Shown here: piece by piece, positions 7,475 through 15,244 of the stretch
How the letters are laid out: every line of letters starts with the position of its first letter
Numbering within the stretch: position 1 is the first letter of the stretch
Source of the DNA: Phyllobacteriaceae bacterium UBA1940
GTDB lineage: Bacteria > Pseudomonadota > Alphaproteobacteria > Rhizobiales > Rhizobiaceae
NCBI GenBank assembly: GCA_002336975.1
Contig: DDFA01000094.1
Coordinates: 1-21,644 of the forward strand
Reading direction: 5' to 3'
DNA: 21,644 bases
Notes under the pieces: model-generated
Databases searched by the model: none
The model's input: only the letters and a program-made list of their open reading frames with translations
What the model was told of the DNA's origin: nothing
Position numbers and translations under genes: made by a program

Positions 7475-7499
7475 TCATCAGTAACCGATGGAGGTTGCG

Positions 7500-7673
7500 A
7501 TGTCTGGATTGTTGCGGCGGATGATTGCGAAACTGCCACTGACGCCGGCGCTCGACGCCTGGCAGGCCGATTACCGGCGCGATCCGCTGGCCCATCCGGC
7601 GATCGACCGGATGAGTCTTGAGGAACTGGCGGATCTGCCGGCGGCGGAATTAAGGGCGCGCAGCCGGGCGTGA
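7500..7673 (+). CDS. Small conserved-looking protein, 57 residues
   Basis: The product starts 'MSGLLRRMIAKLPL' and ends with an acidic helix, 'SLEELADLPAAELRARSRA'. It is basic at the front and acidic at the back, with no membrane segment. GGAGG at 7490-7494 sits five bases before the ATG at 7500, which makes that start better than the in-frame ATG at 7488. It somewhat resembles short rhizobial proteins of the DUF1127 type in size and in its 'DR..LeeLaDLp' tail, but I do not assign it there. It is divergent from the LysR gene and may be its target. Function unknown. Confidence 0.6.
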   Translation: MSGLLRRMIAKLPLTPALDAWQADYRRDPLAHPAIDRMSLEELADLPAAELRARSRA

Positions 7674-7683
7674 GGACGCCGGC

Positions 7684-8598
7684 CTACGGCCATTTTACCT
7701 CGGGCGGCATGGACGACAGGATCGAGTCGACATTGCCGCCGGTTTTCAGGCCAAAGGCCGTGCCACGATCATAAAGCAGATTGAACTCGACGTAACGGCC
7801 GCGGCGGATCAGTTGTTCCTCGCGGTCGGCTTCGGTCCAGTTTTCATTAAAGTTCTTGCGGACGATGTGGTTGTAGACGACCGCAAACGAACGGCCGACA
7901 TCCTGGGTGAAGGCGAAGTCGGCGTCCCAGCCGCCCTTGTCGTCGTCCGAATGCAGCCAGTCGTAGAAAATGCCGCCGACGCCGCGCGGCTCGTTCCTGT
8001 GTGGCAGGAAGAAATAGTCGTCGCACCATTTCTTCATCCTGTCGTAGTCGGCCACTTTTGCGTGCTTGTCGCAGGCAAACCGCATCGCCTTGTGGAAGGC
8101 GAGCGTGTCGGGGTCGTCCTGGGTGCGGCGGCGGTCGAGCACCGGGGTCAGGTCGGCGCCGCCGCCAAACCACTGGCGCGAGGTGACGACCATGCGGGTG
8201 TTCATGTGAACGGCCGGGACGTTGGGGTTCTGCGGGTGGCAGATCAGCGAAATGCCCGACGCCCAAAAGCTCGGATCGGCGTCGGCGCCGGGGATCTGCT
8301 TGCGCATTTCCGGCGAAAACTCGCCATGGACGGTGGATGTGTGGACGCCGACCTTTTCAAAGACGCGGCCATACATCATCGACATGACGCCGCCGCCGCC
8401 GGCGCCTTCGTGGCGCTGCCACGGTTTTTTCTCAAAGCGCCCGGGCGACCAGGACGATTGCGGCCCGGCCAGATCGTCCTCGATCTTCTCCAACGTGGCG
8501 CAGATCCGGTCGCGCAGTTCCTCGAACCACGCCCTGGCGCGGGCCTTCCTGTCCTCGATGTCGGCGGGCAGTCCCGCCGGAATATCCTGCCGATCCAT
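7684..8598 (-). CDS. hemF: Oxygen-dependent coproporphyrinogen III oxidase
   Basis: HemF carries out the aerobic oxidative decarboxylation of coproporphyrinogen III to protoporphyrinogen IX in heme synthesis, in the cytoplasm. The 304-residue product has the expected length and motifs: '[14 protein letters not shown]' near residue 62, '[12 protein letters not shown]' with the conserved H131, '[11 protein letters not shown]' near 143, '[16 protein letters not shown]' and '[14 protein letters not shown]' near the C-terminus. I chose the ATG at 8598; an upstream in-frame TTG at 8676 would overlap the divergent gene's start codon. The gene is convergent with the 57-residue gene (10 bases between stops). 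I looked for an FNR-type TTGAT-N4-ATCAA site in the 77-base divergent spacer and did not see one. Confidence 0.97.
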   Translation of the reverse strand: MDRQDIPAGLPADIEDRKARARAWFEELRDRICATLEKIEDDLAGPQSSWSPGRFEKKPWQRHEGAGGGGVMSMMYGRVFEKVGVHTSTVHGEFSPEMRKQIPGADADPSFWASGISLICHPQNPNVPAVHMNTRMVVTSRQWFGGGADLTPVLDRRRTQDDPDTLAFHKAMRFACDKHAKVADYDRMKKWCDDYFFLPHRNEPRGVGGIFYDWLHSDDDKGGWDADFAFTQDVGRSFAVVYNHIVRKNFNENWTEADREEQLIRRGRYVEFNLLYDRGTAFGLKTGGNVDSILSSMPPEVKWP

Positions 8599-8675
8599 GG
8601 CTTCCGTCCAAAATGACTCGCAATCTTCCGGGCGATCCCTAAACTTTGCCGCGCTTGGGTCAAGGAGTTGCGACA

Positions 8676-8933
8676 ATGCGACCCCCGGTAAGGCCGCCGC
8701 TCGACGGCGTCAGACGCAGCCTGGAACGCCGCCGCGCCGAAGGCGAGGGCGCGCCGCGCGACGGGTTTGTGCGCGAAAGTTTCAGCCTTCCGCGCTCCGA
8801 CGCACGGGTCAAGGCGCGCGAATGGTTCGACCGCTGGCCCAAGCAGGCCTACTGGACCGCCATCGAAAGCTGGCGCGAAATGCCGGGCGACGTGATCGAA
8901 TTCACCATGCGGCGGCTGCCGACGGCCGATTGA
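8676..8933 (+). CDS. Small protein of unknown function, 85 residues
   Basis: AAGGAG (8662-8667) lies eight bases before the ATG at 8676, a good translation signal. The product begins with a proline/arginine-rich stretch ('[20 protein letters not shown]'). It continues with '[26 protein letters not shown]', a tryptophan-rich helical region, and ends '[10 protein letters not shown]'. It has no signal peptide, membrane segment or known catalytic motif, and I do not recognise the family. It is divergent from hemF with a 77-base spacer, so the two may share a control region. Confidence 0.7.
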   Translation: MRPPVRPPLDGVRRSLERRRAEGEGAPRDGFVRESFSLPRSDARVKAREWFDRWPKQAYWTAIESWREMPGDVIEFTMRRLPTAD

Positions 8934-8939
8934 GCAGGG

Positions 8940-9160
8940 TCAGGCCGGATCGTCCGACCAGTTTTCCAACGCATGGCGGATGCGCAGGACGAGGACGGTT
9001 TCGCGCTCGATGCCATGGACGATCAGGTGTGATCGATGCGGGTCGATCGGACGGGACGCGACAATTCGGTGCGAAGGCCAGCCATTCGCTGATTGTGTGC
9101 GATCAGGTCCAAGAGACGTTCGAGTTGGTCTGAATCCTTGGCAAAGATTGCCCTAGATGG
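8940..9160 (-). pseudogene. Decayed ParE/RelE-type toxin gene
   Basis: Two reverse-strand frames together spell a ParE-like toxin. One gives 'QLERLLDLIAHNQRMAGLR' then 'TELSRPVRS'. The next frame gives 'PHRSHLIVHGIERETVLVL' then 'RIRHALENWSDDPA' and a stop at 8940-8942. ParE/RelE toxins share the order 'GxxRxEL..G.RS', 'H.I.Y', 'V.R..H...D' in one frame. The break lies near 9041-9046 and equals a one-base loss (or two-base gain). The 5' part is also poor and no start is evident. There is no antitoxin gene next to it; trmL follows directly. An intact toxin is ruled out by the frame break unless the sequence has an error. Confidence 0.6.
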
Positions 9161-9179
9161 CCGCGAATGCAAGATGCGG

Positions 9180-9638
9180 CTAGCCGAGCTGCCGCACCGC
9201 TTCACTGAGCGTAATCGCGGCGCTCATGCCGAGGTTGAGGCTGCGCGCCTCGGCGCGGATCGGGATGCGCAACTGGCTGTCGGCAACCGCCCGAACCGTG
9301 TCGGGGACGCCAGATGATTCGCGCCCGAACAGAAGCACGTCGCCACGCCGGAAGGCGAAGCTTGCATAGGGTTCGGCGGCGCGGGTGGTGAGCAGGACCA
9401 GCCGGCGGCCATCGGCCTTGCGCCATGATTCGAACGCCTCGAAATCGGCATGGTCGCGGATCGCGGCGATCTCCAGATAATCCATGCCGGCGCGCTTCAA
9501 CGTCTTGTCGGAAAGCTCGAAACCGAGCGGCCGGATGATGTCGACGGTGGCGCCAAAGCAGGCGGCGAGCCTGAGGATCGCGCCGGTATTGCCAGGAATT
9601 TCAGGCTGATAGAGCGCTATGTGCAGATCGTGATTCAT
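9180..9638 (-). CDS. trmL: tRNA (cytidine(34)-2'-O)-methyltransferase
   Basis: This 152-residue SPOUT-family methyltransferase modifies the wobble nucleotide of certain leucine tRNAs using S-adenosylmethionine. Diagnostic segments are 'LYQPEIPGNTGAILRLA' near residue 9, 'LLFGRESSGVP' (102-112) and the knot segment 'LNLGMSAAITLSEAV' (134-148). The length fits the minimal TrmL type without an extra RNA-binding domain. The ATG at 9638 gives the family's usual start ('LHIALYQP' close to the N-terminus), although no clear Shine-Dalgarno sequence precedes it. A nine-base inverted repeat lies just upstream. The identity is secure from the motifs; the tRNA targets are inferred from the family. Confidence 0.94.
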   Translation of the reverse strand: MNHDLHIALYQPEIPGNTGAILRLAACFGATVDIIRPLGFELSDKTLKRAGMDYLEIAAIRDHADFEAFESWRKADGRRLVLLTTRAAEPYASFAFRRGDVLLFGRESSGVPDTVRAVADSQLRIPIRAEARSLNLGMSAAITLSEAVRQLG

Positions 9639-9650
9639 CGGGTTCGCATT

Positions 9651-9680
9651 CTGATTCAAGTCGCTGACGCATTGAATCAG
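9651..9680 (-). promoter_or_regulatory. Nine-base inverted repeat upstream of trmL
   Basis: CTGATTCAA (9651-9659) and TTGAATCAG (9672-9680) are exact reverse complements separated by 12 bases, 13 to 42 bases before the trmL start. This could be an operator or a 5' leader stem. It does not match an FNR box. The binding factor is unknown. Confidence 0.45.
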
Positions 9681-9928
9681 CGGCAATTCGGCAACAGTGG
9701 CGCCGCAACTCGCCCGGCAGGGGTGGCGCGGCAATCTCAACTGATCTAAGGCTTGCGCCTCGTCAACCCGAACCGAGGGAGGCCTCAATGGACATGTCGA
9801 TGCGCCACGCGCTCTCCCGCCGCACCCGGCGGACAATCGCCTGACGGCGGCCGGTTCGATCGACTGACCATCTTCGCTTCGTATCCGGACCGCCCGGCAA
9901 AGCCCAAAGCTTTTCCCGGAGTTCGACC

Positions 9929-10186
9929 ATGCCTGCGAAGAAGTTCCCGACAACGCCACTGCGTCCGATTTTTGACGCCAACGCCAACGCCAACGCCAAC
10001 ACCGCAACCGGGCTTCCCGCCGTCTTCGCTTCGGCGCTCGGCGCGACGCCGCAACAGCCGCGGACCGGTCGCAACACCGCCGCGTCGACGACGGTCGAGC
10101 CTGTCAGGATCGACCAATCCGCCCGTGGCGCAAGAGCGGGCGTACATGTAACCAAGACCGAAGTCCCGCGCAGCGGGCATCGATGA
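9929..10186 (+). CDS. Doubtful 85-residue ORF leading into the ABC exporter
   Basis: The ORF starts 'MPAKKFPTTPLRPIFDANAN' with GGAG about seven bases before the ATG. Its TGA overlaps the first possible ATG of the ABC exporter as ATGA (10183-10186). The middle is a low-complexity Asn-Ala repeat from a hexanucleotide repeat. The composition is rich in Ala, Thr, Pro and Arg, and third-position GC looks lower than in the neighbouring genes. There are no domains or signal peptide. It may be a chance frame in GC-rich DNA; only the overlap and ribosome binding site speak for it. Confidence 0.25.
   Translation: MPAKKFPTTPLRPIFDANANANANTATGLPAVFASALGATPQQPRTGRNTAASTTVEPVRIDQSARGARAGVHVTKTEVPRSGHR
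9976..9999. repeat. Short tandem repeat (GCCAAC)4
   Basis: Four successive GCCAAC-type hexamers give alternating Ala-Asn if read forward and Val-Gly-like if read in reverse. Such a tract can vary in length by slippage. Confidence 0.8.
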
Positions 10187-12078
10187 GGCGCAAGATGCTG
10201 ACGTCCATTGCACGCTGGTTCGAGGCGAGGCTCCAGCCGTTTCCGCCCGACGAACCGACAGAGCCGCCCAGAACCTTCTGGGCGTTCTGCATGCATTTCA
10301 CCAGGGGCGCGTGGCCCTACATCCTGATGTCGGCGGTCCTGACGGCCGCCGTCGGCGGCATGGAGGTGTGGCTGTTCGCCCAGATGGGCAACATCGTCGA
10401 CTGGCTGGCGCACCAGGACCGCGCCACCTTCCTCAAGAACGAAGGATGGAAGCTCGCCGCGATGGCGGTGCTGATCGTGGTCATCATGCCGATTGTCGAT
10501 TGGGCGCGGCTGCTGCTCAACCAGCAGGTGCTGATGGGCAATTATCCGATGCGCATCCGCTGGCAGGTGCACCGCTACCTGCTGAAGCAGTCGATGGCGT
10601 TCTATCAGGACGAGTTCGCCGGCCGCGTCGCCACCAAGCTGATGCAGACGGCGCTGGCGGTGCGCGAATGCGTGCTGAAACTGTTCGACGTGCTGAACTA
10701 TGTCGTCGTCTATTTCGCCGGCGCGGTTTTTGTCATCGCGTCGATCGACTGGAAACTGTCGGTTCCCTTCATCGCCTGGCTGGCGCTCTACATCCTGCTG
10801 CTGCGCTATTTCATCCCGCGCATCGGCAAGGTGTCGGAGGAGCAGGCCGACGCGCGCTCGGTGATGACCGGGCGGGTGGTCGACAGCTACACCAACATCC
10901 AGACGATCAAGCTTTTCTCCCATGCGCGGCGCGAAGCGGCCTACGCCAAGGACGCGATGTCGGGTTTCATGGGCACGGTCTACCGGTCGATGCGGCTGGC
11001 GACGGGGCTGTTCGGGCTGCTCGAGATGCTGAACTCGGGCTTGCTGGCGGTCGTCGGCGCAACGGCGATCTGGCTCTGGCTCGACAACGCGGTGACGGTC
11101 GGCGCGGTTGCGGTGGCGATTTCGCTGGTGCTGCGGCTGTCGTCGATGTCGCACTGGATCATGTGGGAAATGTCGGCGCTGTTCGAGAACATCGGCACGG
11201 TGCGCGACGGCATCTCGTCGATCTCGCTGCCGCGGCTGGTGGACGACAAGCCGGGCGCGACGCCGATCGCGGTGACCAGGGGGGCGATCGAGTTCGACCA
11301 TGTGCGCTTCCACTACGGCAAGCGCAAGGGCGTGATCGAGGACCTGTCGCTGGTCATCCGGCCGGGCGAAAAGGTCGGCATTGTCGGCCGTTCGGGCGCA
11401 GGAAAATCGACGCTGGTCAATATCCTGCTGCGCTTCTACGATCTGGAATCGGGACGCATCACCATTGACGGCCAGGATATTTCGCAGGTGACGCAGGACA
11501 GCCTGCGCGCCCAGATCGGCGTGGTGACGCAGGACACCAGCCTGCTGCACCGGTCGGTGCGCGACAATATCCTCTACGGCCGGCCCGAGGCGTCGGACGA
11601 GATGATGCGCGACGCGGCCAGGCGCGCCGAGATCGACGGCTTCATCGAGGGCATCTCCGACCCGAAGGGCCGGAAAGGCTATGACGCCCATGTCGGCGAG
11701 CGCGGCGTCAAACTGTCGGGCGGCCAGCGCCAGCGGGTGGCGATTGCGCGCGTGATGCTGAAGGACGCGCCAATCCTGATCCTCGACGAGGCGACGTCGG
11801 CGCTCGATTCGGAAGTCGAGGCGGCGATCCAGGAAAACCTCTACCGGCTGATGGAAGGCAAGACGGTGATCGCCATCGCCCACCGGCTGTCGACCATCGC
11901 CGCGATGGATCGGCTGGTGGTGATGGACAAGGGCCGGGTGGTGGAGGAGGGCACGCACGACCAGCTGGTGGCGCTCGGCGGCATCTATGCCGGCCTGTGG
12001 CAGCGGCAGTCGGGCGGGTTCCTGCTGCATGACGACACGGGCGAGGCGGTCGAGACCGCGGAAGCGGCGGCCGAGTAG
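10183..12078 (+). CDS. ABC half-exporter, permease and ATPase fused (first of pair)
   Basis: The 631-residue protein has an N-terminal type I exporter membrane domain (about residues 40-330, six predicted helices) and a C-terminal nucleotide-binding domain. The latter carries Walker A 'GRSGAGKST' (402-410), the Q-loop 'VVTQDTSLLHRSVRDNI', signature 'LSGGQRQRVAIAR' (from 511), Walker B 'ILILDEATSALDS' with catalytic E536, and the H-loop 'AHRLST' with H567. All ATPase residues are intact. Exporters of this MsbA/multidrug-like group move lipids, peptides or drugs out of the cytoplasm; the substrate here is unknown. The start may be 10183 or the in-frame ATG at 10195. A paralogue follows, so a heterodimer is likely. 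Confidence 0.93.
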   Translation: MRRKMLTSIARWFEARLQPFPPDEPTEPPRTFWAFCMHFTRGAWPYILMSAVLTAAVGGMEVWLFAQMGNIVDWLAHQDRATFLKNEGWKLAAMAVLIVVIMPIVDWARLLLNQQVLMGNYPMRIRWQVHRYLLKQSMAFYQDEFAGRVATKLMQTALAVRECVLKLFDVLNYVVVYFAGAVFVIASIDWKLSVPFIAWLALYILLLRYFIPRIGKVSEEQADARSVMTGRVVDSYTNIQTIKLFSHARREAAYAKDAMSGFMGTVYRSMRLATGLFGLLEMLNSGLLAVVGATAIWLWLDNAVTVGAVAVAISLVLRLSSMSHWIMWEMSALFENIGTVRDGISSISLPRLVDDKPGATPIAVTRGAIEFDHVRFHYGKRKGVIEDLSLVIRPGEKVGIVGRSGAGKSTLVNILLRFYDLESGRITIDGQDISQVTQDSLRAQIGVVTQDTSLLHRSVRDNILYGRPEASDEMMRDAARRAEIDGFIEGISDPKGRKGYDAHVGERGVKLSGGQRQRVAIARVMLKDAPILILDEATSALDSEVEAAIQENLYRLMEGKTVIAIAHRLSTIAAMDRLVVMDKGRVVEEGTHDQLVALGGIYAGLWQRQSGGFLLHDDTGEAVETAEAAAE

Positions 12079-12094
12079 TCGGACGATCATCGTT

Positions 12095-12119
12095 GCGGGC
12101 GGCGCTGGCCGCCGCCCGC
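12095..12119 (+). terminator. Strong hairpin between the two ABC genes
   Basis: GCGGGCGGCG (12095-12104) and CGCCGCCCGC (12110-12119) form a perfect ten-base stem with a five-base loop, 17 bases after the first ABC stop. No T tract follows. It may cause partial termination or protect the upstream message, so the second gene could be expressed at a lower level. Confidence 0.45.
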
Positions 12120-12190
12120 TCATGACAACTTCGCACTCCTGACAATCCGGGGCTGCACCGGCGCGGCCGGCGCACTACATTGGCAGTCGA

Positions 12191-14077
12191 ATGAACACGC
12201 AGAGCAGCGACGAAAAACCGACCCTGGAGGACCGTATCTACGGTCCGTTCGAGAATGTCGTCGAGGCGTTCGCCGACACCGACCGCGCGGTGCTGCCGAC
12301 GAGCGCGTGGCAGTTCATCATGTTCTTCGCGCGCCAGGCGAAGCTGTCATTCGTCCTGCTGCTGATCGCGGGCGGCCTGACGGGAGCGGTGGACGCGGCG
12401 CTCTACTGGTCGGTGGGCTGGCTGGTGGACCTGCTCGACCGCGCCAACCCGGCGACCTTCCTTGCCGATTACTGGCCGCACATTCTCGGCTTCCTGTTCT
12501 TCGTGCTGGTGGTCCGGGCCGCCATCATGATCGTCAACACGGTGATCGAACAGCAGCTGGTGGTGCCAAATTTCTACCAGCTGGTGCGCTGGCAGTCGTT
12601 TCGGCGCGTCATCGAGCAGCCCTACGAGTTCTACCAGAACGATTTTGCCGGCCGCATTGCGACCAAGATCCTGCAGGGCGGCGAGGCGACCGGCGATTTC
12701 ATCGTCTCGTCGCTGCAGGTGGTGTGGGCGTTCCTGACCTTTCTGGTGCTGGCCGGCACGATCCTGATGACGCTCGATCCGATGATGGGGCTGGTGCTGG
12801 TGGTGTGGCTTGGCGCCTACGCCCTTGTCGCCTGGCGGCTGCTGCCGCCGCTGCGCAAGGCGGGACGCCGCACCGCCGACGAACGGTCGATGGTCAATGG
12901 CCGCATCGTCGACGCCTTCACCAATATCATGGCGGTAAAACTGTTCGACACGGGCAAGCGCGAGCACGGCTATGTGCGCGAGGGCATGCAGCACTATCTC
13001 GACGCGGTGAAGCAGCTGACCCGCTCGATTTCGAGCGTGCGCGCCGGCGTCAACATCGTCAACGGCTTCATGATGGCGGGGGTGGCGTGGCTGGCGATCC
13101 GGCAATGGATGGGCGGCGATGCGACCACCGGAGAGGTGGCGGCGGCGCTTGGCCTGGCGTTCAGGCTGAACCAGATGTCGGGCTACATGATGTTCAACAT
13201 TAACGGGCTGATCCGCAATTTCGCCACGGTGCAGGATGCGACGACGGTGATTTCGGTAGAGCCTGCGATCCGCGACCGCGCCGACGCAGCCATCATGCCG
13301 CGCGCCAGCGGCGACATCGTCTTCGACGACGTCACCTTCAACTATGGCAAACAGAGCGGCGTCATCAACAATCTCGACCTGCATGTCCGTCCCGGCGACA
13401 AGGTGGCGCTGGTGGGGCCGTCGGGCGCGGGCAAAACGACGCTGGTCAATCTGGCGCTACGGCTGTTTGACGTTGAAAACGGCCGCATCCTGCTCGACGG
13501 GCATGACGTGCGCTCGGTGACGCAGGCGTCGCTGCGCGCCCAGTTCGGCGTCGTCAGCCAGGAGCCGATGCTGATGCACCGTTCGATCCGCGACAACATC
13601 GCCTATGGCCGGCCCGACGCCACAGAAGCCGAGATTGTCGAGGCGGCGAAGCGGGCATCGGCGCACGAGTTCATCGTCAATGTCAGCGATCCGAAGGGAC
13701 GCACCGGCTATGACGCCCATGTCGGCGAGCGCGGCGTCAAACTGTCGGGCGGCCAGCGGCAGCGAATCGCCATTGCGCGGATGATGCTGAAGGACGCGCC
13801 GATCCTGATCCTCGACGAGGCGACCTCGGCGCTCGATTCGGAGATCGAGGCGGCGATCCAGGACAATCTCTACAAGATGATGGAGGGCAAGACGGTGATC
13901 GCCATCGCCCACCGGCTATCGACCATCGCCGCGCTCGACCGGGTGGTGGTTCTCGACAAGGGACGAATCGTCGAGGAAGGCACGCATGACAGCCTGGTCG
14001 CAAAGGGCCGGCTCTACGCAAAGCTTTGGCAACGCCAGTCCGGCGGCTTTCTCGCCGACCGGCTCGCGGCGGAGTAG
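12191..14077 (+). CDS. ABC half-exporter, permease and ATPase fused (second of pair)
   Basis: The 628-residue paralogue of the preceding gene has a membrane domain at about residues 40-335. Its ATPase domain has Walker A 'GPSGAGKTT' (409-417), 'VVSQEPMLMHRSIRDNI', signature 'LSGGQRQRIAIAR' (from 518), Walker B 'ILILDEATSALDS' with E543, and H574 in 'AHRLST'. Both members of the pair keep both catalytic residues, so neither site looks degenerate as in many asymmetric exporters. Around the signature motif the two genes are identical over 53 bases. The N-terminus 'TLEDRIYGPFENVVEAF' is longer than in minimal exporters. The substrate is unknown. The 112-base gap from the first ABC gene contains a strong hairpin. 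Confidence 0.93.
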   Translation: MNTQSSDEKPTLEDRIYGPFENVVEAFADTDRAVLPTSAWQFIMFFARQAKLSFVLLLIAGGLTGAVDAALYWSVGWLVDLLDRANPATFLADYWPHILGFLFFVLVVRAAIMIVNTVIEQQLVVPNFYQLVRWQSFRRVIEQPYEFYQNDFAGRIATKILQGGEATGDFIVSSLQVVWAFLTFLVLAGTILMTLDPMMGLVLVVWLGAYALVAWRLLPPLRKAGRRTADERSMVNGRIVDAFTNIMAVKLFDTGKREHGYVREGMQHYLDAVKQLTRSISSVRAGVNIVNGFMMAGVAWLAIRQWMGGDATTGEVAAALGLAFRLNQMSGYMMFNINGLIRNFATVQDATTVISVEPAIRDRADAAIMPRASGDIVFDDVTFNYGKQSGVINNLDLHVRPGDKVALVGPSGAGKTTLVNLALRLFDVENGRILLDGHDVRSVTQASLRAQFGVVSQEPMLMHRSIRDNIAYGRPDATEAEIVEAAKRASAHEFIVNVSDPKGRTGYDAHVGERGVKLSGGQRQRIAIARMMLKDAPILILDEATSALDSEIEAAIQDNLYKMMEGKTVIAIAHRLSTIAALDRVVVLDKGRIVEEGTHDSLVAKGRLYAKLWQRQSGGFLADRLAAE

Positions 14078-14082
14078 CGGCC

Positions 14083-14406
14083 TTGTCGCTGCGGCTCCCC
14101 GGCCGCATCACCATCGAGCGCGCGGCGGCCTCGACCGGCCTGCAGCCGGTGGAGATCGAGATCCTCGGCGAGATGGCGCATTCGCTCGGCGAAGCCGGCA
14201 AGAAGGCCGAGAAGGCGCTTGCGGCTCTGGGTGTGGATGACGCCCGCGCCGGTCCGGCCGGCCGCGAGACGGCGTTGAAGGCGGCCGCGATCGCCGTGCA
14301 CGCCTATTTCATCCAGCGCGAATTGTGCGGGCTGCGCCGGCATGACGACGTCATCCGTGAAATGGCCATTCCGCGCGCCGTGCTGGTGAGGCTGGGCGCG
14401 CGCTAG
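14083..14406 (+). CDS. DUF6665-like small protein
   Basis: The 107-residue product contains 'QPVEIEILGEMAHSLGEAGK', 'ALKAAAIAVHAYFIQRELCG' and 'DVIREMAIPRAVLVRLGA'. To my recollection these match the rhizobial DUF6665 family, which has no known function. It is helical, with no signal peptide or membrane segment. The best start is TTG at 14083: GGAG (14071-14074) lies eight bases upstream and overlaps the end of the second ABC gene, which suggests translational coupling to the exporter. No ATG serves as well. It is convergent with the exported protein, six bases apart. Family assignment is by memory of the motif order, hence the moderate confidence. Confidence 0.72.
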   Translation: MSLRLPGRITIERAAASTGLQPVEIEILGEMAHSLGEAGKKAEKALAALGVDDARAGPAGRETALKAAAIAVHAYFIQRELCGLRRHDDVIREMAIPRAVLVRLGAR

Positions 14407-14412
14407 GCCCAG

Positions 14413-14874
14413 CTATTTCGAAGCGTTGACGGAGCAGGCGCCGGAAAAACTCGCCGACTGGTTCCTTGCCTTGGTCTGTTTGACGGCAAGTTTGCAGTCC
14501 TCGACCGCGCGGCGTTCGGCTTCAGCCGCCGAGGACGCGTTGATCGATATGCCGCAGGCGAAGAAACCGCCATAGAAATAGTCGATCTGGGTCGAGGCGT
14601 AGGCCGAATGGCCGCCGGCGGCGACATAGCGCCTCCAGTGAGCCTGGCAACCGCCCTCGGTGCTGATTTCGAACAGCACCTTGCGCTTGACGTTGCCTTC
14701 ACTGCCGGCGAGGCCGCCCGAATTGCGCTTGGCCGACTTTTTGTCCTGCGCCATCGCCGACGCCTCGCGCAGGCCGGGCGTCATCGCACCCGCCGTCAGG
14801 TCGATGACAACCGGCGCGCCGGCCAGCGACAATGCCAGAAGAATGGTTTTGATCGATTGACGTCCGCTGCCCAT
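14413..14874 (-). CDS. Small exported protein of unknown function
   Basis: The 153-residue product has a hydrophobic N-terminus ('IKTILLALSLAGAPVVIDL') and a likely signal peptidase site at 'SAMA-QDKK' near residue 42, so it should be periplasmic. The mature part has four cysteines ('GGCQ', 'FACGI', 'EDCKL', 'GACSV') and the segment 'YVAAGGHSAYAST'. Similar rhizobial proteins are sometimes labelled as a 5-aminolevulinate synthase; this one has none of the features of that enzyme (no PLP lysine motif, far too short), so such a label would be wrong. AAGGA lies eight bases before the ATG at 14874. It stands alone on its strand. Confidence 0.78.
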   Translation of the reverse strand: MGSGRQSIKTILLALSLAGAPVVIDLTAGAMTPGLREASAMAQDKKSAKRNSGGLAGSEGNVKRKVLFEISTEGGCQAHWRRYVAAGGHSAYASTQIDYFYGGFFACGISINASSAAEAERRAVEDCKLAVKQTKARNQSASFSGACSVNASK

Positions 14875-15244
14875 CTCTGGTTCCTTCTAATGCTAAGTCT
14901 GCACGCTACAATTGGCGACAACTCCCGACAAAATGCAACCATTCATGGTATTTACACGCTATCGGTCGAGCCGGCGCGCGCTGGCCTTGACGTCACGCCG
15001 GCGGACCGGCCGGGCTACGGCGGCGCAGACGCGGGAGCCATCGCCGCAAGGGGCCGCGCTGAAAACCCGCGACATTCTGCCCAAGCGCCGGCGCGCCGCT
15101 TGCCAAGGCCAGATCAGCCGCATAGAACCCTTGAAAATCGTCTCCCGACTCCGTTCCGGGACGATGGTGCGTGGACAATGCTCCGCGGATGGGGAACCGA
15201 GCGGACTTGCCGACGGGCAATGAATACGAAAGGACGACGGCCAG
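14875..15244. other. 370-base spacer upstream of petA
   Basis: The left, more AT-rich part (14881-14965) should carry the promoter of the reverse-strand exported protein. The right part should carry the petABC promoter and leader; a hairpin-like CGTCTCCCG...CGGGACG lies at about 15139-15163. I see no gene or RNA element I can name. Confidence 0.5.
15100..15128 (+). promoter_or_regulatory. Candidate petABC promoter
   Basis: TTGCCA (15100-15105) and TAGAAC (15123-15128) are separated by 17 bases, a reasonable sigma-70-type arrangement, about 115 bases before the petA start. The match is moderate and was read by eye. Confidence 0.3.

Larger units (their letters stand above)
9639..10182. other. 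544-base spacer between trmL and the ABC exporter genes
   Basis: It holds the trmL upstream inverted repeat, presumably divergent promoters, a (GCCAAC)n microrepeat around 9976-9999, and a weak forward ORF (9929-10186) described separately. I see no RNA gene and no clear terminator. Confidence 0.5.

Noticed and set aside
8599..8675. FNR/FixK-type box expected between hemF and its divergent neighbour
   Set aside because: No TTGAT-N4-ATCAA-like sequence was found in the spacer.
9023..9205. A 60-codon reverse-strand ORF as an intact gene
   Set aside because: It begins inside trmL and contains only the front part of a ParE-like toxin; the toxin continues in another frame.
9976..9999. Hexamer repeat considered as part of a CRISPR array
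   Set aside because: The units are six bases with no spacers. No CRISPR array or cas gene is in the window.
9763..12123. A very long reverse-strand open frame (786 codons) opposite the first ABC gene
   Set aside because: It lies antisense to a gene with complete ABC motifs, is rich in Arg, His and Asp as expected of a GC-rich shadow frame, and has no domain.
14413..14874. Label of 5-aminolevulinate synthase used for similar proteins
   Set aside because: The protein is a 153-residue exported product without the enzyme's PLP-binding features.
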